Below are positions 37,815 to 47,419 of a stretch of DNA of 64,000 bases, piece after piece. Source of the stretch: Dechloromonas denitrificans (GTDB taxonomy: Bacteria; Pseudomonadota; Gammaproteobacteria; Burkholderiales; Rhodocyclaceae); contig NZ_LODL01000021.1 in NCBI RefSeq assembly GCF_001551835.1, positions 665,679 through 729,678 of the forward strand, given 5' to 3'. Position 1 is the first letter of the stretch; each line of letters begins with the position of its first letter. The notes beneath the pieces are model-generated. The model worked only from the letters and a program-made list of their open reading frames with translations, had not been told where the DNA came from and made no database searches. A program made the translations under genes and the position numbers.

Positions 37815-37820
37815 AAGGTA
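37815..37820 (-). promoter_or_regulatory. Putative -10 of the PEP-CTERM gene at 37280
   Basis: TACCTT on the minus strand, nucleotides 24-29 after the palindrome at 37844-37859. Weak by itself; kept because of the identical offset in all three promoters. Confidence 0.35.
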
Positions 37821-37843
37821 ACAATAAAGCCCCGGGTGACCAA

Positions 37844-37859
37844 TAGTCTGAACAGACTA
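37844..37859. promoter_or_regulatory. 16-bp palindrome before a PEP-CTERM gene (copy 2)
   Basis: TAGTCTGAACAGACTA: two perfect 7-bp arms around AA, centre 68.5 bp before the ATG at 37783. Best copy of the motif in the window. Confidence 0.75.
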
Positions 37860-37910
37860 ACGGGCGACGGATAGCCCTCTCAATGCCACTGACAGCAAGG
37901 ATTTCCAGCG

Positions 37911-38450
37911 TTAGCCGGTAGCCTCACGAAAGGCGATTCCTGCTGCATCCTTGGCTGAAAGCGAGGGCATTCCGTCAATCGGCCAGGCAATAGCCAGATC
38001 CGGGTCATTCCAGGCAATGCAGCGCTCATGGGCCGGCGCATAGTAGTCGGTCGTCTTGTAGAGAAATTCGGCCGTTTCCGACAGGACGACGAAGCCGTGT
38101 GCCAGGCCCGGCGGAATCCACAATTGCTTCTTGTTGTCGGCCGAAAGAATCTCGCCAACCCACTGACCGTAGGTTTTTGAGTCTTTTCGAATGTCGACCG
38201 CAACATCGAAGACTTCGCCCTGCACGACGCGCACCAGCTTGCCCTGCGGCTGCTGCACCTGGTAATGCAGGCCACGCAGGACGTTTCTGGCCGACTTGGA
38301 GTGGTTATCCTGCACGAACCGGACATCGAGCCCGGTGGCTTCGTGAAAGGCCTTCTCGTTGTAGCTTTCGTAGAAGAAGCCGCGCTCGTCGCCGAAGACC
38401 TTCGGTTCGATAACGAGGACGTCGGGAATGGCGGTCGGTGTTGCACGCAT
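37911..38450 (-). CDS. rfbC: dTDP-4-dehydrorhamnose 3,5-epimerase
   Basis: Third step of dTDP-L-rhamnose synthesis. The 179-residue cupin has GDERGFFYESYNEKAF, NHSKSARNVLRGLHYQ with the catalytic His, and PPGLAHGFVVLSETAEF. Start at 38450 ([10 protein letters not shown]), overlapping the rfbA stop as TGATG. Last of the rml group in the order rmlB-rmlD-rmlA-rmlC. Confidence 0.96.
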   Translation of the reverse strand: MRATPTAIPDVLVIEPKVFGDERGFFYESYNEKAFHEATGLDVRFVQDNHSKSARNVLRGLHYQVQQPQGKLVRVVQGEVFDVAVDIRKDSKTYGQWVGEILSADNKKQLWIPPGLAHGFVVLSETAEFLYKTTDYYAPAHERCIAWNDPDLAIAWPIDGMPSLSAKDAAGIAFREATG

Positions 38451-39328
38451 CAGAATACCTTTTCCTTCAGAACGCCCATCAGGTACTGGCCGTAGGGATT
38501 CTTCAACATCGGTTGGGCCAGCTTTTCCAGTTGGCCGGCATCGACCCAGCGCTTGCGATAGGCGATTTCTTCCGGACAAGCCACTTTCAGGCCTTGGCGC
38601 TTTTCGATGGTGGCGATGAACTGGCTGGCGTCGAGCAGGCTTTCGTGGGTACCGGTATCGAGCCAGGCATGGCCGCGGCCCATGACCTGCACGTTAAGTT
38701 GCTGGCGTTCGAGATAGACACGGTTAACGTCAGTGATCTCCAGTTCACCACGCGGTGACGGCTTGAGATCGCGAGCGATGTCGAGCACCTGGTTGTCGTA
38801 GAAGTAGAGACCGGTGACGGCGTAGTTGGATTTCGGGACCTTGGGCTTTTCCTCTAAGCTGATCGCCTGCCCCGCCGGGTCGAACTCGACCACCCCGTAA
38901 CGCTCCGGATCATGCACGTGGTAGGCAAAGACGGTGGCGCCGCTCGGCTGGGTGCCGGCGGCAGCGAGATCGTTGGCGAATTCGTGGCCGTAAAAGATGT
39001 TGTCGCCGAGGACCAGCGCGCTGTCGCCATTACCGACGAAGTCGCGGCCGATGATGAAGGCCTGGGCGAGGCCATCCGGGCTGGGCTGGATGGCGTATTG
39101 CAGATTCAGGCCCCATTGACTTCCATCGCCAAGCAGTTGCTGGAAGCGCGGCGTGTCCTGCGGCGTCGAGATGATCAGAATGTCCCGGATACCGGCCAGC
39201 ATCAGCGTGGTCAGCGGGTAGTAGATCATCGGCTTGTCGTGGATCGGTAGCAGTTGCTTGGAGACGGCGAGCGTGACCGGGTAGAGCCGGGTGCCGGAAC
39301 CGCCGGCGAGGATGATGCCTTTACGCAT
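38450..39328 (-). CDS. rfbA: Glucose-1-phosphate thymidylyltransferase
   Basis: First step of dTDP-L-rhamnose synthesis, making dTDP-glucose. It has [36 protein letters not shown] and [11 protein letters not shown]. 292 residues starting [10 protein letters not shown]. Lies 15 bp after rfbD. Confidence 0.97.
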   Translation of the reverse strand: MRKGIILAGGSGTRLYPVTLAVSKQLLPIHDKPMIYYPLTTLMLAGIRDILIISTPQDTPRFQQLLGDGSQWGLNLQYAIQPSPDGLAQAFIIGRDFVGNGDSALVLGDNIFYGHEFANDLAAAGTQPSGATVFAYHVHDPERYGVVEFDPAGQAISLEEKPKVPKSNYAVTGLYFYDNQVLDIARDLKPSPRGELEITDVNRVYLERQQLNVQVMGRGHAWLDTGTHESLLDASQFIATIEKRQGLKVACPEEIAYRKRWVDAGQLEKLAQPMLKNPYGQYLMGVLKEKVF

Positions 39329-39343
39329 GGAGTTGTCCTTCAA

Positions 39344-40231
39344 TCAGAGTATTTGTTGCAGCACGTGGGCTAGGCCGTCTTGCCAGGCGGGCAATTCCAG
39401 GCCGAAGGTCTGGCGAAGCTTGCCGGTATCAAGGCGGGAGTTGGCTGGGCGCGGTGCGGGCAGCGGGTAGTCGCGGGTGGCGATCGGCTGCACGTCGTCG
39501 GCGCTCAGCTTGAGCGGCCGGCCGGCGGCCTGGGCGGCGCGGATGACGGTCTGGGCGTATTCGTGCCAGGTGGTGCAGCCGGCGGCGACCAAATGGTAGA
39601 GGCCGAAAGGGAAGTCGGCCCGGCCTTGGTGTTGGTACTGGCCGAGAATCTGCGCGGTGACGTCGGCGAGCAGCGCGGCCGAGGTCGGGGCGCCGAACTG
39701 GTCGGCGACGATGTTCAGGGCATCGCGTTCGGCGGCGAGACGCAGCATGGTCTTGGCGAAGTTGCCGCCATGGGCGCCGAATACCCAGCTGGTGCGGAAG
39801 ATCAGGTGATCGGCACCACTCGCCTGCAGGGCCTGTTCGCCGGCCAGTTTGCTCTGACCATAGACGCTTTGCGGGTTGGGCGTGTCGTCTTCGCGGTAGG
39901 CACCGTCCTTGCTACCATCGAAGACGTAGTCGGTCGAGTAGTGGATGACCAGCGCCCCCAGGCGGGCGGCGGCTTCACCGAGGACGCCGGGGGCCACGGC
40001 ATTGACGGCGTAGGCCAGGGCGGGTTCGGACTCGGCCTTGTCCACCGCGGTGTAGGCGGCGGGGTTGATGATGACTTGCGGCTTGAGGTCGGCGATCAGT
40101 TGGCGAACGGCGTCAGGGTTGGAAAGGTCGCATTCCTGATGATCGACCGCAGCAATCTCGCCCAGCGGCGCCAAGGCGCGCTGCAGTTCGAAGCCGACCT
40201 GGCCGTTTTTGCCGGTGAGCAGGATTTTCAT
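39344..40231 (-). CDS. rfbD: dTDP-4-dehydrorhamnose reductase
   Basis: Final step of dTDP-L-rhamnose synthesis, NAD(P)H-dependent. The 295-residue SDR-type protein has LLTGKNGQVGFELQRAL, NPAAYTAVDKAE, STDYVFDG and the YGQSKLAGE Tyr-Lys pair. The start at 40231 lies 1 bp after the rfbB stop; the longer open frame upstream overlaps rfbB and is not coding. Confidence 0.96.
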   Translation of the reverse strand: MKILLTGKNGQVGFELQRALAPLGEIAAVDHQECDLSNPDAVRQLIADLKPQVIINPAAYTAVDKAESEPALAYAVNAVAPGVLGEAAARLGALVIHYSTDYVFDGSKDGAYREDDTPNPQSVYGQSKLAGEQALQASGADHLIFRTSWVFGAHGGNFAKTMLRLAAERDALNIVADQFGAPTSAALLADVTAQILGQYQHQGRADFPFGLYHLVAAGCTTWHEYAQTVIRAAQAAGRPLKLSADDVQPIATRDYPLPAPRPANSRLDTGKLRQTFGLELPAWQDGLAHVLQQIL

Positions 40232-40232
40232 G

Positions 40233-41291
40233 TCAGGCGCCGTATTGTTTACCCAGCCACTCGCGGTAGGCACCGCTGGTGACGTTGGCGACCCAGGCCT
40301 GGTTATCGAGATACCACTGTACGGTCTTCTTGATGCCGCTCTCGAAAGTTTCGGCCGGTTTCCAGCCGAGTTCGCGTTCGATCTTGCTGGCGTCGATGGC
40401 GTAGCGGCGGTCGTGGCCGGGACGATCCTTGACGTAGGTGATCTGGGCCTTGTAGGGCAGGCCGTCGGCGCGCGGGCTGAGTTGGTCGAGGATGGCGCAG
40501 AGGGTATGGACGACGTCGAGGTTGGGCTTTTCGTTCCAGCCGCCGATGTTGTAGGTCTCGCCCAGTCGGCCGGCTTCGAGGACGCGGCGGATGGCGCTGC
40601 AGTGGTCCTTGACGTAGAGCCAGTCGCGGATTTGCTGGCCGTCGCCATAGATGGGCAGCAGCTTGCCGGCCAGCGCGTTGTGGATGACGAGCGGAATCAG
40701 CTTTTCCGGGAAGTGGTAGGGGCCGTAGTTGTTGGAGCAGTTGGTGGTCAGCACCGGCAGGCCGTAGGTGTGGTGGTAGGCGCGGACCAGATGGTCGGAG
40801 GCGGCCTTGCTTGCCGAGTAGGGGCTGTTCGGTTCGTAGCGGTGGGTTTCGGTGAAGGCGGGGTCGTCCTGGCCGAGCGAGCCGTACACCTCATCGGTCG
40901 AGACGTGCAGGAAGCGGAAGGCGGCTTTGGCGTCATCCGCCAGCCCGCCCCAGTAGGCGCGGACGGCTTCGAGCAGGCGGAAGGTGCCGACGATGTTGGT
41001 CTGGATGAAGTCTTCCGGGCCGTGAATGCTGCGGTCGACGTGCGATTCGGCGGCAAAATTGACCACAGCGCGCGGTTGGTGCTCGGCCAGTAGCTGGGCG
41101 ACCAACTCGGCATCGCCGATGCTGCCCTTGACGAAGATGTGCCGGGCGTCGTTCTTCAGGCTGGCCAGGTTCTCCAGATTGCCGGCGTAGGTCAGGTCAT
41201 CGAGGTTGATGACGGTTTCGTCGGACTGGGCCAGCCAGTCGAGGACAAAGTTGCTGCCGATGAAGCCGGCGGCGCCTGTTATCAAAATCAT
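40233..41291 (-). CDS. rfbB: dTDP-glucose 4,6-dehydratase
   Basis: Second step of dTDP-L-rhamnose synthesis. It has [35 protein letters not shown] and [15 protein letters not shown] with the Tyr-Lys pair. 352 residues from MILITGA with GGAG 5 bp upstream. First of the rml group, about 95 bp after the acetyltransferase gene with no clear terminator. Confidence 0.97.
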   Translation of the reverse strand: MILITGAAGFIGSNFVLDWLAQSDETVINLDDLTYAGNLENLASLKNDARHIFVKGSIGDAELVAQLLAEHQPRAVVNFAAESHVDRSIHGPEDFIQTNIVGTFRLLEAVRAYWGGLADDAKAAFRFLHVSTDEVYGSLGQDDPAFTETHRYEPNSPYSASKAASDHLVRAYHHTYGLPVLTTNCSNNYGPYHFPEKLIPLVIHNALAGKLLPIYGDGQQIRDWLYVKDHCSAIRRVLEAGRLGETYNIGGWNEKPNLDVVHTLCAILDQLSPRADGLPYKAQITYVKDRPGHDRRYAIDASKIERELGWKPAETFESGIKKTVQWYLDNQAWVANVTSGAYREWLGKQYGA

Positions 41292-41385
41292 AGCCACTCC
41301 ATTAATTAACAATACTTTTCGAACGACCCGTCGCCAAACTCAGTTGCGACCAACGTCAACAATTTACAAACGTGAACTTCCCTGC

Positions 41386-41949
41386 TCAGGACCCGATTAC
41401 TTCGTCGTAATCTTCCTGGCTCCTTTTGCCAATAACTTTGGCAGGCACACCGCCGACCACCGAATTCATTGGAACATCACGGACAACAACAGCACCTGCA
41501 GCGATTACCGCATTATTGCCAATCAAAATCCCGCCCAGCAAAGATGCCGAGGCACCAATGCTTACACGATCGCCGACAGTCGGCCCCCCCCTCGTTTCCC
41601 CAACGGAAACTCCCTGCATAACCGTCACCTGCTCACCTATACGGCTATCCGGATGCAAAACAATCGGGCCAAAGTGACCGAAATATGCACCAGGTCCAAG
41701 GTAGCAACGAGGATGTATTTCTACCCCGCTATACATTCGGATGATAGGAAAAGCCGCACGTCCGCACAGGTAGAGCAACTTGGCGAATGGATTGCCCTTT
41801 TGCAACCCAAAATAACGCGTTACGCGGTAGTGCAATAAGCCAAGAAACGCTGGGTGAGAATAGACCGCCGCGATCAATGCAACAGAAAATGGGCGGCCTT
41901 GCCGGTTATACCTTGCAACATCGCGCCGAATATCTGAAAGCATACTCAT
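41386..41949 (-). CDS. Serine O-acetyltransferase-like hexapeptide transferase
   Basis: Probably acetylates a sugar of the exopolysaccharide. The C-terminal half has hexapeptide repeats (IGEQVTVMQGVSVG, VGDRVSIGASASLLGGILIG, VGGVPAKVIGK); catalytic His in GAYFGHFGPIVLHP. Resembles the CysE/WcaB group but is too short for CysE with its normal N-terminal helices. ATGA overlap with the wecG stop sets the start at 41949. 187 residues. A C8 run (41584-41591) lies in it. Confidence 0.85.
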   Translation of the reverse strand: MSMLSDIRRDVARYNRQGRPFSVALIAAVYSHPAFLGLLHYRVTRYFGLQKGNPFAKLLYLCGRAAFPIIRMYSGVEIHPRCYLGPGAYFGHFGPIVLHPDSRIGEQVTVMQGVSVGETRGGPTVGDRVSIGASASLLGGILIGNNAVIAAGAVVVRDVPMNSVVGGVPAKVIGKRSQEDYDEVIGS

Positions 41950-42722
41950 CGCGTTGTACGCCATTCCTTGAAAAGAATTTGCGGAAAAACCAAGGCATCT
42001 TTGAAGTAGCGCCCCGCCAAGCGCCGAGGCTCCGAAGCCGCACGATGCAGCCACTCCACACCGCATTTGCGCATCCACATCGGCGCTCGCGGTTTTTCAC
42101 CAGCCAGAAAATCAATGGTTGCACCAACGCACAATGCCACCTTGACCGGCAGTTGCTTGGCGTACTTATGCACCCAAAGCTCCTGTTTTGGTGCCCCCAG
42201 GCCGACTACCAACAAATCAGCACCAGAATCGGCAATTGCGCGACAAACCTCCTCGCACTCCACATCGTTTTTCTCGAAACCAAACGAAGGACTCAACGAG
42301 GCAATCACTTTAACGCGCGGCCATTTTGCATGAATATGAGCGGCTGCTCGCTCGGCAACACCAGGCGCAGCACCAAGCAAAAACACCGATAACCCATCAA
42401 TACCATCAGATTCAAAGCGATCAAAAATCGCCGGCACCAAATCACTCCCGGGCACAGTGCCCGGCAAGGGCTTACCAAACATCTTCGAAGCCATTACAAC
42501 CGGCCGACCATCAGCAAGGACAAGCGCCGCATCCTTATACGCCTCACGAAATGGACGCTGGGTTTCCAGCTTCACGACGTGGTCCACGTTCGGCGTTACA
42601 ACATAGCGGCATGTACGCGCATCAGCCCGAAGCCAATACGCAAGAACATCGACCGAGCCGGCCATATCCAATGAATCGATCGTGATACCGAACATTTGAA
42701 TTTTCTGACCTAAATTGACCAT
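41946..42722 (-). CDS. wecG: WecG/TagA/CpsF-family glycosyltransferase
   Basis: Adds a sugar to the lipid-linked glycan. 258 residues with ITIDSLDMAGSVDVL, YVVTPNVDHVVKLE, GLSVFLLGAAPGVAERAA and VGLGAPKQELWVHKY, all typical of family GT26. The donor cannot be told. Starts 1 bp after the next upstream gene. Confidence 0.9.
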   Translation of the reverse strand: MVNLGQKIQMFGITIDSLDMAGSVDVLAYWLRADARTCRYVVTPNVDHVVKLETQRPFREAYKDAALVLADGRPVVMASKMFGKPLPGTVPGSDLVPAIFDRFESDGIDGLSVFLLGAAPGVAERAAAHIHAKWPRVKVIASLSPSFGFEKNDVECEEVCRAIADSGADLLVVGLGAPKQELWVHKYAKQLPVKVALCVGATIDFLAGEKPRAPMWMRKCGVEWLHRAASEPRRLAGRYFKDALVFPQILFKEWRTTR

Positions 42723-42723
42723 T

Positions 42724-43875
42724 TCATTTCTCACCAATCTGCCCAATCAAACGTTGTATTTGTGTCGCGAATCGCTCCGCACGAAGCCTCGCCCAATCAA
42801 CAGCCTCTTGAGAACCGGCTACTTGACGAACTACCGCCTCGGCAACACGCAAGGCGAATAGCTCAGGATCATCCGTAACGCTTACGGACTCCGGAGGTTC
42901 CTCGATTCCACGCAAAGCCACAGATGTCGCCACGATAGGACGACCGGAGGCAATCGCGTCAATCGTCTTGATCTGCACCCCACCACCGGCAATAGAAGGA
43001 ATACAAACCACCCGGCAGGCTGACATGAAATCCATTGCATCGGGCACAAAACCCAAGCTTTCTACGGGAGGCTTGATAAAGCCATCAGCGCCTTTGCCGG
43101 CAACAGCCACCTGTACATCGCGAGGCAACCGGGGAACTACCTTATCGACAAACCAACGCAAACCTTGGGCATTGGCACCCCAAGTCCAGGTACCAATCAA
43201 ACCCACATCCCAAGAAAATTCGCACTGCCGCATGCCATCCGCCACTCGCGCCACACCAGGCAGATCGAGTCGAACAACATTTCTGCAAGACGATTCACGC
43301 CGAAAAATCGACGCATCGTGCTCAGTCAAAACCCAAGTCTGTGATGCACGCCCGGCCAAACCAAATTCAAGCCGGCCAATAAGCCTTGCTTCACGCAGAA
43401 GCAAATAGCGCCGAAGCTTTGAAACCACAGATGCCAACTGAGAACTGTAAAGCTCCGTCTCAACGTTATGCGCCACGAAAACGAGCGCCTGAGTGCTCGG
43501 CAAATCGCTGGCCAAAAAAGCCATCTGCGCATGATCGAGCACCACAACACTGCCGGCATCGATACGCAAATGCTCCCGTAACACCTGCCGATAGTCATCG
43601 GAAACATATTTCTCAGAAGAATAGGGGCGCCCCGACAAAAGCGCGGAAAGCATCCAAGCCAAGGGTTTTATCCCGGCCGCCTCCGTTTCAATCGGCCGCA
43701 CACCGACAACCACCTCACCAAGGCCAACAGGTGTCGTATCTTCAGGCCGACGATAGCCAAAGACCGTAACCGAATGGCCGGCCTGGCGCAGTGCGTCAAT
43801 AAACGATTGCGACGCAATCTCGCCGCCAGTTCGCCGACGGCTCGGCAAAACCGTTGTGCAGTAAAGAATATTCAT
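42724..43875 (-). CDS. Glycosyltransferase (GT4-like)
   Basis: 383-residue protein with the GT-B fold: N-terminal TGGEIASQSFIDALRQAGH, middle FVAHNVETELY and C-terminal VCIPSIAGGGVQIKTIDAIASGRPIVAT, which is the nucleotide-sugar site of GT4 family enzymes. Acceptor and donor unknown. Upstream of wecG, separated by 1 bp. Confidence 0.88.
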   Translation of the reverse strand: MNILYCTTVLPSRRRTGGEIASQSFIDALRQAGHSVTVFGYRRPEDTTPVGLGEVVVGVRPIETEAAGIKPLAWMLSALLSGRPYSSEKYVSDDYRQVLREHLRIDAGSVVVLDHAQMAFLASDLPSTQALVFVAHNVETELYSSQLASVVSKLRRYLLLREARLIGRLEFGLAGRASQTWVLTEHDASIFRRESSCRNVVRLDLPGVARVADGMRQCEFSWDVGLIGTWTWGANAQGLRWFVDKVVPRLPRDVQVAVAGKGADGFIKPPVESLGFVPDAMDFMSACRVVCIPSIAGGGVQIKTIDAIASGRPIVATSVALRGIEEPPESVSVTDDPELFALRVAEAVVRQVAGSQEAVDWARLRAERFATQIQRLIGQIGEK

Positions 43876-43878
43876 CGT

Positions 43879-44955
43879 TTATCGACCAAAACCCGGACCA
43901 TAAATCTGTACACCGGAAACATCCTTCAAACGGAGCAAATACCCTGACTCAACCATGCGCCGGAAACCCGCGGCCGCCGGCGTACCATCTTTCGGCCCCC
44001 ACTCGGCATTCCAGACCAAGATATAACTAAGCCCTTGAAAATCCTTTCGCAGAGCAGTTAGGACGCCTGCATCCCAAAAATCTACCAACTCTTGCGCACC
44101 GGGTCGCGCGCCAATTTCTGTAAAAGCCAGCGGCAAAGAGAATCTGCTCGCAATTTCCGAAACGACCTTGAAACTACGAACAAACGACTCATTGGCAATA
44201 TTCGGAACTGGTGTGTTGTCGTAGCCATCGAGGCCAACAACATCGACATATTTCGGACCGGGCCAATAGCCCATAAAACGAGCAACAGAGGCCGTCTTAT
44301 CAATGTTTGGCGACCACACCCAAAGGAGGTTTCGAACCCCTTTTTCACGGACCAGATAATCGTGACAGAACTGCCAAAGACTCACTAGCTGCTCACCGGA
44401 CTTGGCATTCCCCCACCAGAACCACCCGCCATTCATCTCGTGAAATGGGCGAAACAAAACTGGCACATTTTTGCCGTTGACCGTAAGACTCTTCAAATAC
44501 GAAGCAAGCCGGTCGAGATAAGCAACAAACTCCGTATGAGCCACGCCGCCAGGTAAAACAGCCGTTAACGGATCGCCATTTCGATCCCAGGAATTTCCAC
44601 CCGTCACAAAATTTGGCATGTGATCGACCAGCGTCACAATGCCGCCAGCCAGATACTTTTCTTTCAAATACTTAACCCCAGTCTCGCGCCCGACGAGGTT
44701 TTTCTCAATGGAGCCATAGTCGTAATACTCAACACCGAAGACCAGCGGCTCCTTGCCCGTAATTCTCGCCTGGTCGTCCCAGCCTATCGTTTTCACACCA
44801 CCATTCCACTGAGCCCCAAGGGCGGGACGCTCTCGGTTTTTAAGCAACCAGTGCGACAACGCCACGGTTTCCTCGGTATTACCAGCCAGCGCGTTAGTCG
44901 GTAACAACACAAGAAAAGCCAGTACATGAGCGAGAAAGACGAAAAACTTCTTCAC
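43879..44955 (-). CDS. Secreted glycoside hydrolase family 26 (beta-mannanase-like)
   Basis: Likely cleaves beta-1,4-mannan or a similar bond in the polysaccharide made here. N-terminal signal peptide (FFVFLAHVLAFLVLLPTNALA), then a (beta/alpha)8 fold with the catalytic acid Glu173 in RPFHEMNGGWFWWG and the nucleophile Glu280 in FTEIGARP. GTG at 44955 overlaps the stop of the upstream glycosyltransferase as GTGA; longer starts overlap that gene. 358 residues. Usually seen in EPS loci as a trimming or release enzyme. Confidence 0.9.
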   Translation of the reverse strand: MKKFFVFLAHVLAFLVLLPTNALAGNTEETVALSHWLLKNRERPALGAQWNGGVKTIGWDDQARITGKEPLVFGVEYYDYGSIEKNLVGRETGVKYLKEKYLAGGIVTLVDHMPNFVTGGNSWDRNGDPLTAVLPGGVAHTEFVAYLDRLASYLKSLTVNGKNVPVLFRPFHEMNGGWFWWGNAKSGEQLVSLWQFCHDYLVREKGVRNLLWVWSPNIDKTASVARFMGYWPGPKYVDVVGLDGYDNTPVPNIANESFVRSFKVVSEIASRFSLPLAFTEIGARPGAQELVDFWDAGVLTALRKDFQGLSYILVWNAEWGPKDGTPAAAGFRRMVESGYLLRLKDVSGVQIYGPGFGR

Positions 44956-45920
44956 AACGAACGCCTTCCGAAGAGGATTTGCACGATCAGCCACATACGC
45001 TCATGCTGCCCTCGAAAGCCTCGACGCAAAGCCTGCAACAGCATTACGAACCAAACAGCAGGAAGGGCGTACGGATAAAATCGGGCAGTGAATTTCAGGC
45101 GATTCCGAAAAAGGTAAAAATCAGATAAACGGCTGGTTCTCCTGGTATCGCTACTGGATCCAATCGTTGCCCCCTCCTTGTGATACACAACGGCCTCCGG
45201 GCAATATCCAAGGCGATAGATTTTCTTCGACCTTTCGGCCCAATCCAATTCCTCAAAAAACAAAAAATAGTCTTCAGCCATCAGCCCTACACGCTCGATG
45301 ACTGATCGACGAACAAACATCGAAGCGCCGCAAACGTAATTCATCGCCTTCTCAACCTCGACTCTCGAATGAGGTTGCCCTGGAGTTGCCCAATGCCCTA
45401 CATAGCGTGCGCGACCAGACCATGGATTATGTTTAGCGCCACCGTAAGCCTGGACGCGGTCTCCCGGCTCGACGTAACGCAACAACGCCCCACAAATCCC
45501 TACCTCAGGATCTTGTTCCATTCTTGCAAGCAGAGCCGACATCGCGTTGGGCTCAACCAAACAATCATTATTCAGAAACCAGAAATAATCGAAATTCGCA
45601 GCACGCATCGCCAAACGCACACCGACATTATTTCCACCGGCAAATCCGAGATTTGAACCGGTAGCAACAAAGACCACCTGCTTGCTGAATGCGTTACATA
45701 TAGTTTCTGAACTATCTGACTCATCAATCAATGTTTCGATTGCCAGATCAGGATGAAGTCTTGCCCAAGATATAAACTTTTCTTCCGAGCCATCATTGGA
45801 TGCATTATCACAAACAACAACACGGAAATCAGAAGCCCCTGTTGTATTCAATAGGCTTTCAATAGCTGCAATCGTGTCAGATGCATTTCGCCAATTTAGA
45901 ACGATCACAGCCACACTCAT
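44952..45920 (-). CDS. Glycosyltransferase family 2 (rhamnosyltransferase-like)
   Basis: 322-residue GT2 enzyme. N-terminal AVIVLNWRNASDTIAAIESL, GSNLGFAGGNNVG and the DxD-like NNDCLVEP metal site, then FFEELDWAERSKK. Closest by motif to rhamnosyltransferases (FLNNDC, E-E-L-D-W). A hydrophobic segment near the C-terminus may touch the membrane. The ATG overlaps the stop of the upstream gene. Confidence 0.9.
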   Translation of the reverse strand: MSVAVIVLNWRNASDTIAAIESLLNTTGASDFRVVVCDNASNDGSEEKFISWARLHPDLAIETLIDESDSSETICNAFSKQVVFVATGSNLGFAGGNNVGVRLAMRAANFDYFWFLNNDCLVEPNAMSALLARMEQDPEVGICGALLRYVEPGDRVQAYGGAKHNPWSGRARYVGHWATPGQPHSRVEVEKAMNYVCGASMFVRRSVIERVGLMAEDYFLFFEELDWAERSKKIYRLGYCPEAVVYHKEGATIGSSSDTRRTSRLSDFYLFRNRLKFTARFYPYALPAVWFVMLLQALRRGFRGQHERMWLIVQILFGRRSL

Positions 45921-47419
45921 TTAATCACCAGCGGCTTATTTAACACAACAACAGAAGCCAAAAGAAAAGCAAGAAAAAACAGATTACCAGTTAGCGAAAG
46001 TGTTACCGTGGTCATCAAAAACACAATAAGGGAAGTCGCGAAAGCCAGATGAACCACAGTATTACTATCACAATCACGCACAGCGCTTCGAATAGATATA
46101 AATACAGCAGAAATAATGCATAACAAATAACACCCTAACGCAACAACACCCGACTCAACCACAAACGACAAAAGCAGACTATCGATTGTGAGAATACCGC
46201 GTGCCCCTACAAAACCAATCAAACCTGCAGCCTGATTAACCCCATACCCAACAAGAGGACTATCTAAAACCAATGGGATAGCACGATAGAACATCAACAT
46301 TCGAGCAGCGGTGCTTGATGATTCAGCAGAACTACGGCCAGATAGTACAAGTAATACCTGATCAACAAGCAACATCCCAATTAATGCCGCTAGAGCCAAG
46401 CCAAAAACCGAGATAATCAGCGTCCCTAATTTTATGTTTCGACGAAAAAACTGAATAGCCATAGCCAAAGCGCCCATGCTGATTACAGAAGAAAAACTCA
46501 ACAAGACTCCGGAACGGGAACCCGTCAGCCAGGCCGATCCAATTGCGAAGCCAATAGTCAACAAGGCAACACAACGAAATATCACCCTATTGAAGCGAAA
46601 AAATCCCGCAATCAATAGTGGAATAATAGATACCAAAAACTGTGCATAGGTAAGAGGATGATCAAATGTTGACTGAATTCGATAGCCCGAATCTCGAATT
46701 TTTGAAAACATAGCCTCTTGTGCATACTCATCTGTTATAGGCAAAACCCCAACAAAAACATTTCTCTGCAACAGATACTCAAAAACACCAATCAAACATA
46801 TAAAAAACGTCAAACAAACCAAAATCTTAATGAATTTTTGAACATTTTTTGGTTCACACATAGCCCCAACAAAGAAAATTGTCATTAATACAAAACAAAC
46901 GATTTCGTTTAAAAATCCATATAAAGAACCTATTGGATTATCTGCAAATGCCACACTAAGGAATCTAAACAGCGCGAATACAAAAACTGGGAAAACAATG
47001 AGTTTACTACTCGACAACTCAATTGCTAATCTCCTCCTAAAACAGGGTGACCGTAACAAATACAAAAGCCCAAAAAACAATGAGAGCGCTAGAAAAACCC
47101 TAGCAGGAGTCACCCCAGGAAGCCCACCTATTCTTATATATGCATACCTTGGCCACAATAAAGCAGCAGATAGCAATAAAAACCCAAGCAAGAAAAACAA
47201 TCTATTTGGATAAATCTTAGAAACCGGCAGAACAAAAATCAAAACGACCACTATCGGCGCAAAAAAAACAGGAAGCAGAACGTAAGCCTCAAGCCCAACG
47301 GCAGCACCACCAAGCACACAAAACACAAACAGCAATATTGAATAGCTCAATTTCGGAAAAACAACTTTCGCCTCAATTGGGCAAGAGCCATCTGGCACCG
47401 CATTAAATTTTTCGTCCAT
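45917..47419 (-). CDS. O-antigen ligase/polymerase-like membrane protein
   Basis: Likely polymerises or ligates the repeating unit. 500 residues with about 12 membrane helices and a long periplasmic loop; GSAWLTGSRSGVLLSFSSV and PLVGYGVNQAAGLIG are Wzy/WaaL-type sequences. Start ATG overlaps the upstream stop (TAATG). Base composition is clearly richer in A+T than the rest of the window, which suggests acquisition. Confidence 0.85.
   Translation of the reverse strand: MDEKFNAVPDGSCPIEAKVVFPKLSYSILLFVFCVLGGAAVGLEAYVLLPVFFAPIVVVLIFVLPVSKIYPNRLFFLLGFLLLSAALLWPRYAYIRIGGLPGVTPARVFLALSLFFGLLYLLRSPCFRRRLAIELSSSKLIVFPVFVFALFRFLSVAFADNPIGSLYGFLNEIVCFVLMTIFFVGAMCEPKNVQKFIKILVCLTFFICLIGVFEYLLQRNVFVGVLPITDEYAQEAMFSKIRDSGYRIQSTFDHPLTYAQFLVSIIPLLIAGFFRFNRVIFRCVALLTIGFAIGSAWLTGSRSGVLLSFSSVISMGALAMAIQFFRRNIKLGTLIISVFGLALAALIGMLLVDQVLLVLSGRSSAESSSTAARMLMFYRAIPLVLDSPLVGYGVNQAAGLIGFVGARGILTIDSLLLSFVVESGVVALGCYLLCIISAVFISIRSAVRDCDSNTVVHLAFATSLIVFLMTTVTLSLTGNLFFLAFLLASVVVLNKPLVIK

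Noticed and set aside
39344..40648. Long N-terminal extension of rfbD
   Set aside because: The extra 139 residues overlap rfbB and are Ser/Thr/Ala-rich noise; the ATG at 40231 follows the rfbB stop and starts the Rossmann motif.
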